Source: Oscillatoria acuminata PCC 6304
GTDB taxonomy: Bacteria > Cyanobacteriota > Cyanobacteriia > Cyanobacteriales > Laspinemataceae
Reading direction: 5' to 3'
Length of the DNA: 64,000 bases
Assembly: GCF_000317105.1 (NCBI RefSeq)
Contig: NC_019693.1
Coordinates: 7,420,501 to 7,484,500, forward strand
Under the pieces are notes generated by a model. It saw only the letters and a list, made by a program, of their open reading frames with translations, ran no database searches and had not been told where the DNA came from. This document shows, piece after piece, positions 28,534 to 38,700 of this stretch (position 1 is its first letter; each line of letters opens with the position of its first letter). The translations under genes and the position numbers were made by a program.

Positions 28534-30309
28534 ATGACAGTAGCAATGAATACGGTTAAAACGAGTTTAAAGACTACGGAAACATGGAACGCAATTCCTT
28601 GGACAAAAGTTCAAAGAAAAGTATTTAAGTTGCAAAAACGTATTTTCCAAGCGGCTAAATCGGGACAGGATGCCAAAGCAAGAAGGTTGCAAAAACTTCT
28701 AACTTCATCATACTACGCTAGGCTCTTAGCGGTCAGGAAAGTGACCCAAGATAACCAAGGCAAGAAGACGGCAGGGATAGATGGTGTAAAATCCTTAAAA
28801 CCCAAACAACGTCTCGAACTTGCTAAGGACCTTGGTAAACACTCTAAAGCCAAAGCACTCAGAAGGGTTTGGATTCCCAAACCAGGACGTGATGAAAAGC
28901 GCCCATTGGGTATCCCAATCATTAGAGATAGAGCCGAGCAAGCCTTGGTTAAACAAGCCTTAGAACCCGAATGGGAAGCTAGGTTTGAAGGGACGAGCTA
29001 TGGGTTTCGACCCGGACGCTCTGCTCACGACGCAATAGGTCGTATCTACGCATCCATAAATCAGGGCAGTTACTATGTCCTAGATGCAGATATAACCAAA
29101 TGCTTCGACAAGATTAACCATGAATACCTACTGTCCAAATTAGATTGTTGTTTACAACACCGTCGCCAAATCAAACAATGGTTAAAGGCAGGGGTAGTGG
29201 ATAATGGCATATTTGAGGATACTGAAAGCGGGACACCTCAAGGAGGGGTAATAAGTCCACTCCTGGCCAACATTGCATTGGATGGAATGGCCAGGTTAAT
29301 CGAAGAACTGTATCCAAAAAGGAAAGGTCAGAAAGTCAAGGCCACCTTAATCAGATATGCTGATGATTTCGTAGTAATCTCACCAGAGATTGAAATCATC
29401 AATCAATGCAAGATAGCTTTGGAAAACTGGCTAAAGTTTGTAGGACTTGAGCTTAAACCTGAAAAGACCAAAATATGCCACACACTTAGAGAAATCGAAG
29501 TAAATGGAGAAAAGGTCACACCAGGATTTGATTTTCTCGGATTTACCATCAGGCAATATCCAGTAGGTAAATACAAGTCCGGGAAAACAGGAGGCGCAAA
29601 CAGCAGACTAATCGGGCATAAAACCCATATCAAGCCAAGCGCCAAAGCAATCAAAGCCCACAGTGAAGCGCTAAAGGGTGTCATCAAAAATCATAAAACT
29701 GCACCCCAAGCGGCTCTGATAAGTAGACTAAACCCAATCATCAGAGGGTGGAGTAATTACTACTCAGGAGTAGTTTCAATGGAAACCTTCAACCAAATGG
29801 ACCATAATATTTGGCAACAATTGAGGGCATGGACAGTATCAAGATGCGGTCAGGCAAACCTTGAAAAGCTGAGAAAATATTTCCATAAGGTCACGGTTAA
29901 AATCGGAAACGGAAAGGAAAGAAATGAGAAGTGGCTGTTTCAAGCAAAAGACGGATTAAGTCTCTGGAAACACTCCTATACTCAAATTACAAGGCATACA
30001 TTGGTCAAGCCAGAAGCATCCCCGTATGACGGAAATTGGAGTTATTGGGCAACTAGAAGAGGAACCTCATTAGAAGTTCCAATGCGAGTAGCAAAATTGC
30101 TTAAAAAGCACTCAGGCCGATGTTCACGTTGCGGACAATATTTCGCAATGGAAGACTTGATGGAGGTTGACCACATCCAGCCACTCTCAATGGGAGGTAA
30201 AGATGAATACCGAAATCTACAGTTATTGCATCGGCACTGTCACGATAAAAGACGGCTGAAGATATGCAGAACGTCAAGTCGTACCAATGACAATGGGCGT
30301 CTAAACTAG
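28534..30309 (+). CDS. ltrA: Group II intron reverse transcriptase/maturase with HNH endonuclease
   Basis: 591 residues. Reverse transcriptase domains run from about residue 75 (GIDGVKSL) with RWIPKP-like RVWIPKPGRD, then YVLDADITKCFDKI (about 191), TPQGGVISPLLANI (about 234) and the catalytic YADD (265-268). The maturase (domain X) region follows at about 370-460. The C-terminal HNH nuclease has the zinc-binding CSRCGQYF and the core VDHIQPLSMGG with a later HRHCHDKR. The protein assists splicing and retrohoming of its host intron. Length and the HNH domain fit the chloroplast-like classes found in cyanobacteria. All key residues are present, so the element may be active. Confidence 0.97.
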   Translation: MTVAMNTVKTSLKTTETWNAIPWTKVQRKVFKLQKRIFQAAKSGQDAKARRLQKLLTSSYYARLLAVRKVTQDNQGKKTAGIDGVKSLKPKQRLELAKDLGKHSKAKALRRVWIPKPGRDEKRPLGIPIIRDRAEQALVKQALEPEWEARFEGTSYGFRPGRSAHDAIGRIYASINQGSYYVLDADITKCFDKINHEYLLSKLDCCLQHRRQIKQWLKAGVVDNGIFEDTESGTPQGGVISPLLANIALDGMARLIEELYPKRKGQKVKATLIRYADDFVVISPEIEIINQCKIALENWLKFVGLELKPEKTKICHTLREIEVNGEKVTPGFDFLGFTIRQYPVGKYKSGKTGGANSRLIGHKTHIKPSAKAIKAHSEALKGVIKNHKTAPQAALISRLNPIIRGWSNYYSGVVSMETFNQMDHNIWQQLRAWTVSRCGQANLEKLRKYFHKVTVKIGNGKERNEKWLFQAKDGLSLWKHSYTQITRHTLVKPEASPYDGNWSYWATRRGTSLEVPMRVAKLLKKHSGRCSRCGQYFAMEDLMEVDHIQPLSMGGKDEYRNLQLLHRHCHDKRRLKICRTSSRTNDNGRLN

Positions 30310-30383
30310 GAGCCGGATGAGGTGAAAGTCTCATGTCCGGTTCTGAATGGGAGGGGATGGAGGTGACTCCATTCTCGACCCCT
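30310..30383 (+). ncRNA. Group II intron domains V and VI
   Basis: Domain V is the 34-base hairpin at 30310-30343 (GAGCCGGATGAGGTGAAAGT then CTCATGTCCGGTTC), starting directly after the maturase stop. Domain VI follows (about 30347-30383) as a GGGAGGGGATGG-type hairpin. Domain V is the catalytic core of the ribozyme and looks intact. Confidence 0.93.
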
Positions 30384-30386
30384 AAT

Positions 30387-30478
30387 AAATCAGGGTTTCT
30401 TGTAGGGGCGTATTGCATACGCCCTCTTTTGGGCGTATGCAATACGCCCCTACAATCTACACACCTTGACAGGGCTAG
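30387..30478. repeat. GTAGGGGCG dispersed repeat, 3' part with a 24-base-pair hairpin
   Basis: Perfect stem 30401-30424 with 30431-30454 and a six-base loop TCTTTT, then CACCTTGACAGGGCTAG, the inverted end of the repeat. This is the part of the repeat downstream of the intron. Confidence 0.9.
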
Positions 30479-30565
30479 CGTAAAAACCCCACCTGTAGGG
30501 AAAGAATTTCTCATCCTGATAGCATTGGTTGTAAGATAAACACCATTGGTAAACTCACCGAACTC

Positions 30566-31735
30566 ATGACCCGAGTAATTGGCTTAATTAGTGGCACTTC
30601 CGTCGATGGTATTGATGCGGCAATGGTGAACATCACCGGAACTGAAGGGGATCTCCAGGTGGACTGGATAGCAGGCACAACCTATCCTTATCCCGAACCC
30701 TTGCGACAAAAAATTTTAGCGGTTTGTGCGGGAGAACCGATGTCTATGGCGGAATTGACTGAATTGGATGATGCGATCGCCCAAACTTTTGCTCATGCTG
30801 CCTTAACCCTGCAAGGGGACAACTCAGTAGAGTTAATCGGTTCTCATGGACAAACCGTTTACCATCGACCCCCTCAGACGCCACAACTTGGGTACAGTCT
30901 GCAATTAGGACGGGGTGCAGTGATTGCTCAACTCACCGGAATTCCTACTATCACTAATTTTAGGGCAGGGGATATTGCCGCAGGAGGACAAGGTGCGCCT
31001 CTGGTACCTAAAGTGGACCTCTACCTATTGGGCGATCGTCACCATTATCAATGTGTTCAAAATATTGGTGGCATTGGCAATGTCGCATTTATTCCCCCGC
31101 AAGACCCTTCCCGTTCCCCCGGTTCTGAGTCTCCCCAGATGCTGGGATGGGATACGGGTCCTGGGAATAGCCTCATCGATTTAGCGGTTCAATATCTCAC
31201 TAATGGGGAAGCCACTTATGACCAGGATGGCGCTTGGGCGGCCCAAGGAGTCCCCTGCCAACCCTTACTAGATCATTGGCTTCACCATCCATTTTTCCAC
31301 GAACCGCCTCCAAAGTCTACGGGACGAGAATTATTTGGATGGGACTATTTTCGGGATTGTTTATCTGATGCGGAACCCTATTCCCTCACACCAGAGGATT
31401 TGCTGGCAACGCTAACGGAACTCACCGTAGAGGCGATCGCCATCAACTATCGCGCATTTTTACCCGTCCCCCCCAGTCGGGTCCTGTTATGTGGCGGTGG
31501 CAGTCGCAACGGTTATTTAAAGCAACGATTACAGCAGCGCTTACAGGAAATTTATGGTCAATCCGTGGCGGTGTTGACGACGGATGAGGTGGGGGTGAAT
31601 GCAGATTTTAAAGAGGCGATCGCCTTTGCCGTATTAGCCTATTGGCGTCAACAAGGAATTCCCGGCAATCTCCCAGAATGTACCGGCGCAAAAATTCCCA
31701 CCCTGTTAGGAGAACTTCATGTTCCCATCTTGTAA
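30566..31735 (+). CDS. anmK: Anhydro-N-acetylmuramic acid kinase
   Basis: 389 residues. It phosphorylates and opens 1,6-anhydro-MurNAc to MurNAc-6-phosphate during peptidoglycan recycling. Family motifs: [14 protein letters not shown] at the N-terminus (phosphate loop), [35 protein letters not shown], and [10 protein letters not shown] near the C-terminus, in the actin/hexokinase-like fold order. Full length. The catalytic Asp lies within WDTGPGN. The gene stands alone downstream of the intron-bearing repeat. Confidence 0.97.
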   Translation: MTRVIGLISGTSVDGIDAAMVNITGTEGDLQVDWIAGTTYPYPEPLRQKILAVCAGEPMSMAELTELDDAIAQTFAHAALTLQGDNSVELIGSHGQTVYHRPPQTPQLGYSLQLGRGAVIAQLTGIPTITNFRAGDIAAGGQGAPLVPKVDLYLLGDRHHYQCVQNIGGIGNVAFIPPQDPSRSPGSESPQMLGWDTGPGNSLIDLAVQYLTNGEATYDQDGAWAAQGVPCQPLLDHWLHHPFFHEPPPKSTGRELFGWDYFRDCLSDAEPYSLTPEDLLATLTELTVEAIAINYRAFLPVPPSRVLLCGGGSRNGYLKQRLQQRLQEIYGQSVAVLTTDEVGVNADFKEAIAFAVLAYWRQQGIPGNLPECTGAKIPTLLGELHVPIL

Positions 31736-31990
31736 AAGAAGTCAATCAGACCCCGATTTCCTCGTTCCCTGATATTTTTGAGGAGGGATGATTTTTGCCT
31801 CGGGAAACCGAGCGATCGCAAGACTTAAGCATTTCATCTCAATGTAGGGTTGATTCGCGAATCAACCTACATTTAGAGCTTGCCATCAAACATTGCATAA
31901 ATCCTGTAGCAGTTCCCACGGTAATGATACCCCATCCGGTACTCGTCAGACAGGGTTAAAGAACACCTCCCACGAGTACCCGATGGCGGA

Positions 31991-32755
31991 TCACCCTTCG
32001 CCCTCTAATTCCCGTAAACGAGCCTCCAATTCCCGCAGACGTGCTTCTGCTGACTCCGCTCGTTGACGTTGCTGTTGAGCCTCCTGACGTTGTTGTTCAG
32101 CCTCCTGACGTTGTTGTTCAGCCTCTTGACGTTGTTGTTCAGCCTCTTGACGTTGTTGTTCAGCCTCCTGACGTTGCTGTTCCGCGAGTTTGGCTAACTC
32201 CGTAGGAGTCAGAAATTTCTCGCCATCGGGACGGTAGATAGTGAATTGTTCCTCCTGCAATTCAAAACGAATCCCTAACCGGGGACTCGTCCAATTTTCC
32301 GGCTGCTCAATCACCTCCAGGGAACCCGCCTGATTGCGTATCCACCCATGAAAATCGAGGCGATCGGGGTCGAAAACATAATATTCTTCCACCCCATAGC
32401 GGTCATAAAACTGCTGTTTCTTCGCCATCTCCTTAAGACGATTTCCGGGAGAGAGAATTTCAAACACCACTTGGGGAGGGATATTCCCTTCTTCCCATTG
32501 CTTGTAAGACCCGCGATCGCCTTTAGGTCGTCCCATCGCCACCATCACATCAGGCGCTTGACGCAGTTTATTATTGCCTTCCTCCGGATACCAAAGCAAA
32601 TCCCCCGCCACAAACACATTCGGATCCTCATCAAACAGAATCTCTAAATTCTCTTTAATCACCACAATCCAACGAAACTGGCGGGTATTATCAGACATCG
32701 GATTTCCATCACAATCGGGGTAGATGACCTTTGTAGGTTGAGGGGTGGTTACCAT
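31991..32755 (-). CDS. Uma2 family endonuclease-like protein, copy 1
   Basis: 254 residues. PD-(D/E)XK nuclease fold of the Uma2 family, very abundant in cyanobacteria. Conserved acids are in QAPDVMVA (Asp69) and VVFEILSPGNR (Glu99), followed by FYDRYGVEEYYVFDP. The C-terminal 65 residues form a charged coiled coil of repeated AEQQRQE units, then two LRELEAR repeats. Function is unresolved; a nuclease linked to mobile elements or conflict is often proposed. It is nearly identical in its core to the copy at 34030-34701 and similar to that at 41438-42172. Copy 1 has the longest repeat. Confidence 0.9.
   Translation of the reverse strand: MVTTPQPTKVIYPDCDGNPMSDNTRQFRWIVVIKENLEILFDEDPNVFVAGDLLWYPEEGNNKLRQAPDVMVAMGRPKGDRGSYKQWEEGNIPPQVVFEILSPGNRLKEMAKKQQFYDRYGVEEYYVFDPDRLDFHGWIRNQAGSLEVIEQPENWTSPRLGIRFELQEEQFTIYRPDGEKFLTPTELAKLAEQQRQEAEQQRQEAEQQRQEAEQQRQEAEQQRQEAQQQRQRAESAEARLRELEARLRELEGEG
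32070..32190 (-). repeat. 21-base coding minisatellite in Uma2 copy 1
   Basis: About six to seven units of CAGCCTCYTGACGTTGTTGTT (reverse of AEQQRQE codons). Copy 3 has three to four units, copy 2 about one. Confidence 0.85.
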
Positions 32756-32868
32756 AAATTAGACCTCTCAATTATTAAACGGGACGCAACACCATAGAGT
32801 CTGGGTCAGACCCTCTGTGACCAGACTTTTAAACTATCCAAATCGGTGTCTAGGGTTATCTGATATTT
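32756..32868. repeat. Duplicated upstream flank of Uma2 copies 1 and 2
   Basis: These 113 bases match 34702-34814 almost exactly and then diverge after TATTTTAGCTGA. The duplicated unit therefore includes gene plus promoter. A shorter, diverged version precedes copy 3 (42173-42240). Confidence 0.85.
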
Positions 32869-32951
32869 TAGCTGAGTTAGCCCAAGAAATCGAGGACTGG
32901 TTGGACCTCGAATCGGAAGACTTATTGAAAGAATCCGACTGGCATCAATAA
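32817..32951 (+). pseudogene. Possible gene remnant
   Basis: An open frame from GTG gives about 44 residues ending LAQEIEDWLDLESEDLLKES plus DWHQ, with coding-like acidic composition. The equivalent flank of Uma2 copy 2 diverges in the middle of this frame. It may be the tail of a gene cut by the Uma2 duplication. I do not recognise it. Confidence 0.25.
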
Positions 32952-32998
32952 TGGGTGATAGAATCATCCATTAATCGTTTCCTGTTGGGAGTCTAAGC

Positions 32999-33571
32999 AT
33001 GGCACTTCAATATACCAATCGTCGAGGCCAAACCTACGTTTTGCACCAAGGCACCACTAAAACCGGCAAGCCTAAGTATTATTTTTCCCTCAAGACTGAG
33101 GGAAATTTAATCGATTCAATTCCCGATGGGTATGAAATTTATGAAAACCCCAATAGTCAAGTTTATTTGCGGAAAATCCAGCCCAAGGTGTTTAGCGATC
33201 GCGAATTAGAGACCGTGGAACAGGGGATTAAACGATACAGCAAAATTAAGAAGTTCATCATCGATGTTAAAGACAACAGTATCATTATCCATCTTCCGGA
33301 TCAAGATGTCGGCAAGGTGTCGGACATCTTAAGCGCATTAGGAGGGAGAGACACCTCTTCAAAGCACTTAGATAGTCTCCTCACTTATACCCCAATGATG
33401 CGATTTGTAAGAAGGAAAGACTCGAAGAATTTCTGGGTACAACGGTGGTGCTTTCGCGGTTCAGTGGACGATTGGATTGATTTAGACGCGGGGGAAGATT
33501 TAGAAAGCCTGGTGAAAAAATATGCACCCCATTTAGGTCAAGAGTCATTCTATGAACTGTACGGATTTTAG
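32999..33571 (+). CDS. Conserved-type hypothetical protein
   Basis: 190 residues, soluble, basic N-terminal half (YTNRRGQTYVLHQGTTKTGK) with predicted beta strands, and an acidic C-terminus. The phrase YYFSLKTEGNLIDSIPDGYE followed by IYENPNSQVYLRKIQP recalls a widespread bacterial hypothetical family of unknown function. The gene is complete and in good codon context. It lies between two Uma2 copies on the opposite strand, so the segment may be part of the same accessory island. No catalytic motif is visible. Confidence 0.7.
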   Translation: MALQYTNRRGQTYVLHQGTTKTGKPKYYFSLKTEGNLIDSIPDGYEIYENPNSQVYLRKIQPKVFSDRELETVEQGIKRYSKIKKFIIDVKDNSIIIHLPDQDVGKVSDILSALGGRDTSSKHLDSLLTYTPMMRFVRRKDSKNFWVQRWCFRGSVDDWIDLDAGEDLESLVKKYAPHLGQESFYELYGF

Positions 33572-34029
33572 GGAAAATAGCCGCAGGTTCAGATACCGGA
33601 ATCGGGGGGGATTGAGCGGGAATCCCTTGCTCTGCCTAGAGTGCGTTGGCGAAGCCTTCCGAAGGAATCGCCTCTGCTGCTGAATCTATCTCTCCCGGGA
33701 TATTTTTTCTGCGGTTCACAAGATTTTCACAACTTTAGGCTAGGCTCGCTAATTAGAGTTAGCTATTTTGCCTCACTTGCCGTGAGTTTAGGAAGCTGAA
33801 GTTATGGCTTGTGGGGTAATCTAGCTAACTCCATCCCATCTTATCCCACGTTCTGTCATCTTAGGACAAATTACCGATGTGGCATCGTTTCAGGCAACGC
33901 GGGAGCAGGCTTTCACCGGATTTGACTTCAAGAGGGATATAAGACCATTCCCATCCCTCTCCAACCCGCGCAAACTCCTTGGATCCGCCTCTAACCCTCG
34001 GAACAGTTCACAGAGGCGAAACCGTGGCA
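33572..34029. other. Intergenic region
   Basis: 458 bases without a gene. It contains a short GCGAAGCCTTCCGAAGGAATCGC-like imperfect palindrome near 33651-33674. At 33955-34030 lies a stretch similar to 41173-41240, i.e. a shared downstream flank of Uma2 copies 2 and 3. Confidence 0.55.
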
Positions 34030-34701
34030 CTACCCTTCAGGATGGCGATCGCCTTCTAGTTCCCGTAAACGAGCCTCCAATTCCCGCAGGCGTGCTTCTG
34101 CTAACTCCGCTCGTTGACGTTGTTGTTCAGCCAGTTTGGCTAACTCCGTAGGAGTCAGAAATTTCTCGCCATCGGGACGGTAGATAGTGAATTGTTCCTC
34201 CTGCAATTCAAAACGAATCCCTAACCGGGGACTTGTAAAGTTTTCCGGCTGCTCAATCACCTCCAGGGAACCCGCCTGATTGCGTATCCACCCATGAAAA
34301 TCGAGGCGATCGGGGTCGAAAACATAATATTCTTCCACCCCATAGCGGTCATAAAACTGCTGTTTCTTCGCCATCTCCTTGAGACGATTGCCAGGGGAGA
34401 GAATTTCAAACACCACTTGGGGAGGAATGTTCCCTTCTTCCCATTGCTTGTAAGAACCGCGATCGCCTTTAGGTCGTCCCATCGCCACCATCACATCAGG
34501 CGCTTGACGCAGTTTATTATTTCCTTCCTCCGGATACCAAAGCAAATCCCCCGCCACAAACACATTCGGATCCTCATCAAACAGAATCTCTAAATTCTCT
34601 TTAATCACCACAATCCAACGAAACTGGCGGGTATTATCAGACATCGGATTTCCATCACAATCGGGGTAGATGACCTTTGTAGGTTGAGGGGTGGTTACCA
34701 T
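34030..34701 (-). CDS. Uma2 family endonuclease-like protein, copy 2
   Basis: 223 residues. The first 190 are nearly identical to copy 1 (one clear change, NFTSPRL for NWTSPRL), including the putative catalytic acids at Asp69 and Glu99. The coiled-coil array is reduced to about one AEQQRQR unit, and the C-terminus ends LEGDRHPEG, like copy 3 rather than copy 1. The mixed relationship suggests gene conversion among the three copies. Confidence 0.9.
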   Translation of the reverse strand: MVTTPQPTKVIYPDCDGNPMSDNTRQFRWIVVIKENLEILFDEDPNVFVAGDLLWYPEEGNNKLRQAPDVMVAMGRPKGDRGSYKQWEEGNIPPQVVFEILSPGNRLKEMAKKQQFYDRYGVEEYYVFDPDRLDFHGWIRNQAGSLEVIEQPENFTSPRLGIRFELQEEQFTIYRPDGEKFLTPTELAKLAEQQRQRAELAEARLRELEARLRELEGDRHPEG

Positions 34702-35048
34702 AAATTAGACCTCTCAATTATTAAACGGGACGCAACACCATAGAGTCTGGGTCAGACCCTCTGTGACCAGACTTTTAAACTATCCAAATCGGTGTCTAGG
34801 GTTGTCTGATATTTTAGCTGATTTTTTCGCCAATGGTCAGAAAGCGGATTTTTGGGGCGCTGAATTTTCCTCTAACCCGGTTTGAGTTACTGATATCAGG
34901 TAGGTTGGGGGTCCGGACTCTTGGATAACCTGGGTAAGGGTTTCAGAGGATGTCGGCGATTCTCCGAGGGAGACACTTCTCCAACGCACTCGGTGGGGGT
35001 GAAGAAACTTGCATCCATAGTATTAATGAGGCAGGTTTCACTTTGCTG
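34702..35048. other. Intergenic region after the Uma2 duplication
   Basis: The first 113 bases are the duplicated Uma2 upstream flank; the remainder is unique. No gene seen. It should hold the promoter for Uma2 copy 2. Confidence 0.5.
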
Positions 35049-35468
35049 TTAAGACATGAAAAGATTCTCAAAATAATTCCTGTTATTCCATTGATAAATA
35101 CTAAAATCCTTAATGTCTAATGATAAAATTCGTCCGGTTTTGTACTCCTCTGCTAACAGAACGAGGGAGGCGTCTGCTAAATCCATCGGAACATCGCGAT
35201 ATTTATTCATCAAATCTTTGAGTCTGGAGATATTGTGAGGCTTATTAATTTCAAAAACTTGAAATAATCCCTCTGACATAGCATTAATAAACGTAACTGA
35301 AGATTGAACTCCCCGACGAGCTTGTAAAAAGTAGCAAGTTTCCGTGACGACACACCATGTAGTAATCAGAGGTTCATTATATTGACTAAAAGTTTGTTTA
35401 GCCGCTTCATGGTAGTTATCATTTTTGTTCGCTAATGCCACCCAAAAACCTGTATCAACAATAATCAT
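35049..35468 (-). CDS. PIN-domain toxin (VapC-like RNase)
   Basis: 139 residues. PIN-domain nuclease with acids at Asp5 (MIIVDTGFW), Glu43 (VVTETCYF), Asp96/Asp99 (PMDLADASL) and Asp118 (LSLDIKDF), a full metal-binding set. PIN toxins cleave RNA (often tRNA) when released from their antitoxin. The start overlaps the antitoxin stop by four bases (ATGA), the usual coupled arrangement. Apparently intact and functional. Confidence 0.92.
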   Translation of the reverse strand: MIIVDTGFWVALANKNDNYHEAAKQTFSQYNEPLITTWCVVTETCYFLQARRGVQSSVTFINAMSEGLFQVFEINKPHNISRLKDLMNKYRDVPMDLADASLVLLAEEYKTGRILSLDIKDFSIYQWNNRNYFENLFMS

Positions 35469-35716
35469 TGTTCAGTGCCAATTTCCTGCATCAAGATGGA
35501 TTCGCAATTTTCAGCTAAGTCCGGTTCGGCTTCAATACACCCAATAAAGCCAATTTTACTAAAATTCTCCAGATGATTATTAGAAGTAGTCAAAAGTTGT
35601 TGATAATAATATTCAAGGGCTGCTCCTAAAATTTCATCTGGATTTTGTCGAGTTTTCTGTTGGATAAAAGCCAGCTTTTGAGCTTGTTCGTCAGTGAGTT
35701 GAGTAGCAATTTCCAT
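35465..35716 (-). CDS. Antitoxin partner of the PIN toxin
   Basis: 83 residues from the ATG at 35716, which has a strong AGGAGG five bases upstream; an in-frame upstream ATG at 35740 lacks one. The N-terminal half (TDEQAQKLAFIQQKTRQNPDE, then ILGAALEYYYQQL) looks like a ribbon-helix-helix or short helical DNA-binding region, and the acidic C-terminus (AEPDLAENCESI) is a typical toxin-binding tail. Likely autorepressor of the pair. Confidence 0.85.
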   Translation of the reverse strand: MEIATQLTDEQAQKLAFIQQKTRQNPDEILGAALEYYYQQLLTTSNNHLENFSKIGFIGCIEAEPDLAENCESILMQEIGTEQ

Positions 35717-35773
35717 TATTTCCTCCTTTTGTCTATCCAATTATGAATATTTTAACCTAAAAAACGCAAATTC

Positions 35774-38700
35774 TCAAATCTCCTTTAACCAGGTTTGAAT
35801 CCCAGATATCAGATGAGGTTGATTGGGGGGAAAGCCTTTTAAGGGTGCTTTGAGAGGTTCGTCGGTTAACCAGGCGATCGCAACAATGTTGGTGAGTTTG
35901 CGACAAAAGACTATGAGTTCACTGCTGGGATGGCAATGGGTAATCAGGATAGGGAGTTTAGGGAGATTATGGCGAAGTGTGAGGGTTTTTAACTGTTCCC
36001 GCAGTTTACTGGCTGTTGTGACTTCTTTGGGGTAGTCTTTATCGGGGAAAGCTGTCTCCCAGATGAGTTGGCAGAGGGTTTGGGCGATTTCGCTGGGGTC
36101 CGTTTCGTCAGTGAGGATAGTGGCATTGAGGCAAAAAATCGGGAGATTTTGCAGTTGGAGACAAATATCTATCGGTTTAGTTTCTAAGCTATCAACAGTT
36201 GAATTATGACCCCCTTGTGTTTGTTCGGTGACTTTGGGATGGGGAGTAGTGAGGGGTTTGTGCCATGCTTCATGAAATTCGGGATAAGGGAGATTTTCGG
36301 CACAGTTCCAGATGACTTTGTAGGATGCTTTAAATCGGTCAAAGTCGTTTTCATCAACTGCATCGCTGAGGTTGTGTTTTAAGGCGGACACGACCTTTAG
36401 ATATTGTGGACCTGTAGTGAGGATGTTCCCTAAACTCCATACTGGCCACCCCCAGGTAAATTGATCCTTAGTGGTGGCGATAAGATTGACCAACGCTAGG
36501 ATCGCCTCTTGGTTGCCTTGTCCGATTTTCCCTAAACTCCTTGCCGCTGCCACCCGGCTAAATTGATCCTTAGTGGTGGCGATAAGATTGACCAACGCTA
36601 GGATCGCCTCTTGGTTGCCTTGTCCGATTTTCCCTAAACTCTCTGCCGCCTGCTGACGGGTATCTTTATTCTCAGTGTTTTCGATAAGATTGACCAACGC
36701 CTTGATCGCCTCTTGGTTACCTGGATCGATTTTCCCTAAACTCTCTGCCGCGACCCTCCTGGTATCTTCATTCTCAGTGGTGATCAGATTGACCAACGCT
36801 GTGGTCGCGTCTTGGTTGTCTTGTCCGATTTTCCCTAAACTCTCTGCCGCGACCCTCCTGGTATCTTCATTCTCAGTGTTGGTGATAAGATTGACCAACG
36901 CCTTGATCGCCTCTTGGTTACCTGGATCGATTTTCCCTAAACTCTCTGCCGCTACCCTCCGGATATCTTCATCCTTACTGTTTTCGATAAGATTGACCAA
37001 CGTTCGAGTCACCTCTTCGTTGCCTTGTCCGATTTTCCCTAAACTCTCTGCTGCCTGCTGACGGATATCTTCATTCTCAGTGGTGATCAGATTGACCAAC
37101 GCCTCGATCTCCTCTGGGTTGCCTCGTCCGATTTCCCCTAAAGTCCATACTGCCCACCACCGGGTACGTTCGTTGTTAGTCGTGGCGATAAGATTAACCA
37201 ACGCCTCGATCGCCTCTGGGTTGCCTCGTCCGATTTCCCTTAAACTTTCTGCCGCAGACCTCGGGGTAAATGCATCGTTACTTTCGATAAGAGAGACCAA
37301 CCACTGGATTGCCGTTTGGTTGCCTGGATCGATTTCCGCTAAAGTCTCTAGTGCCAACCTCTCGGTATTTTCATTCTTAGTGGTGCAGAGAATTTCGACC
37401 AGTATCGATCTTGCCTTTTGGTTGCATAGATCGATTTTCCCTAAACTCTTTGCGGCCTGTATCCAAGGGTATGAATCTGGGCAAGGCACACAAACTTTGA
37501 GCAGTATCGCCTCGGGACTTCCTGGATCGATTTTCTTTAAACGCTCTGCTGCCTGCATCCGAGTGGATCGATATGGGCAACGGTCAAGAAAATCGATCAG
37601 CGCGGAAATAGCCAGGGGTCGGATAGTTTCTTCGATCGCCTTTCTCGCACCTTCTCCGATTTCTTCGATGATTAGGCCTAAAGGGTTTAGCCATTTTTGC
37701 GTTTCAGGATTGAAATCACCAAACCCTAATTTCACTACTTGCTGAACAATCTCCATCGCCCAGGAATAATCCTTAAATTCATTAATTCCTGCCGCAGCTA
37801 AAAAATAGGCTTGATATCCATAAAAATTTCCGACTCCATCTTCAAAATTAATCAACTTCTCAATAAAAGCCTCTTTTTCCTCATCAAAAGCCTCCTTCTC
37901 CTCATCCTTCTTTTTCTTACGCCCCAACCACAATAAAATCACCTGCTTCCACTGTGGTTCAAAAATACGATAAGTCCCCGAACTGGGTTTATGCGGTACA
38001 TGATCCAGAAAATAATCCCAATCCTCCACCGCCAATGCTGCAAAATACTCCTGAAACGTGGCATGATAAAACGCATAAACCTTTTCTCTGCGATTTTCCT
38101 GCGCCACCCCCACCTCATTCAACCAGCCCAACTTTAACGCTAAGAAACACAAAGACCCCTTCGCCTTCGGTTTCCCCAAATAGTCACACACCGACTCATG
38201 AGTTAACCGAAATCGACTCGTTTCCGCCTCCAGGGATGCCTTCGCCAACGCCCCCAAACCCTCATTTAACTGTTCCTTTTCCTCCTCCGTTACCTCAAAC
38301 TTTTTTTCTTTCCACGCATAAATCGACTCCACAAAACCCTCATATAACTCCGCCATCGTTTCCGGCAGAGCATTATCCACCTTCCAAGTCGCACATAACA
38401 ACGTTAACCGTAGGGGATTGCGGCATAAATCTTTAATCCGTTCCTTCTCCGCAGCTTGCAATTCTGACCACAACGATTCCGCCAACAGTGCAGCCTCTCC
38501 CGCCTCAACCAACCCCGGAAACCACCGATGGATAAACTTTTGCATCTGTTCATTCTGAAACGGTTGGGTGAGATAGGTTTGAAACCCCTGTAACTGGCTG
38601 GGGTTGGCTTGCCACAAATTCAAGCGACAGGTGACAATCATCTGGGCATCCGTCACCCAACCCCGGAATTTTAAAGCCTGTTGGTCACTCTGGCTCATCT

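Larger units (their letters stand above)
27864..30386 (+). mobile_element. Complete group II intron
   Basis: 2523 bases. The 5' end GTGCG matches the group II consensus; the 3' end holds domain V right after the ORF stop and a bulged domain VI hairpin, ending CCCCTAAT. Boundaries are supported by comparing the joined flanks (ATGACGAA + AAATCAGGG) with an intact copy of the same repeat 50-80 bases upstream, which reads exactly the same without the intron. The encoded protein is a full-length reverse transcriptase/maturase with HNH nuclease. It lies in a non-coding repeat, not a gene, in the same direction as the upstream RND operon. No HIP1 octamers are visible inside, unlike the surroundings, in keeping with foreign origin. 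Confidence 0.95.

Noticed and set aside
36675-37745. Plus-strand frames over the HEAT repeats
   Set aside because: Periodic shadows of the minus-strand NACHT-HEAT gene.
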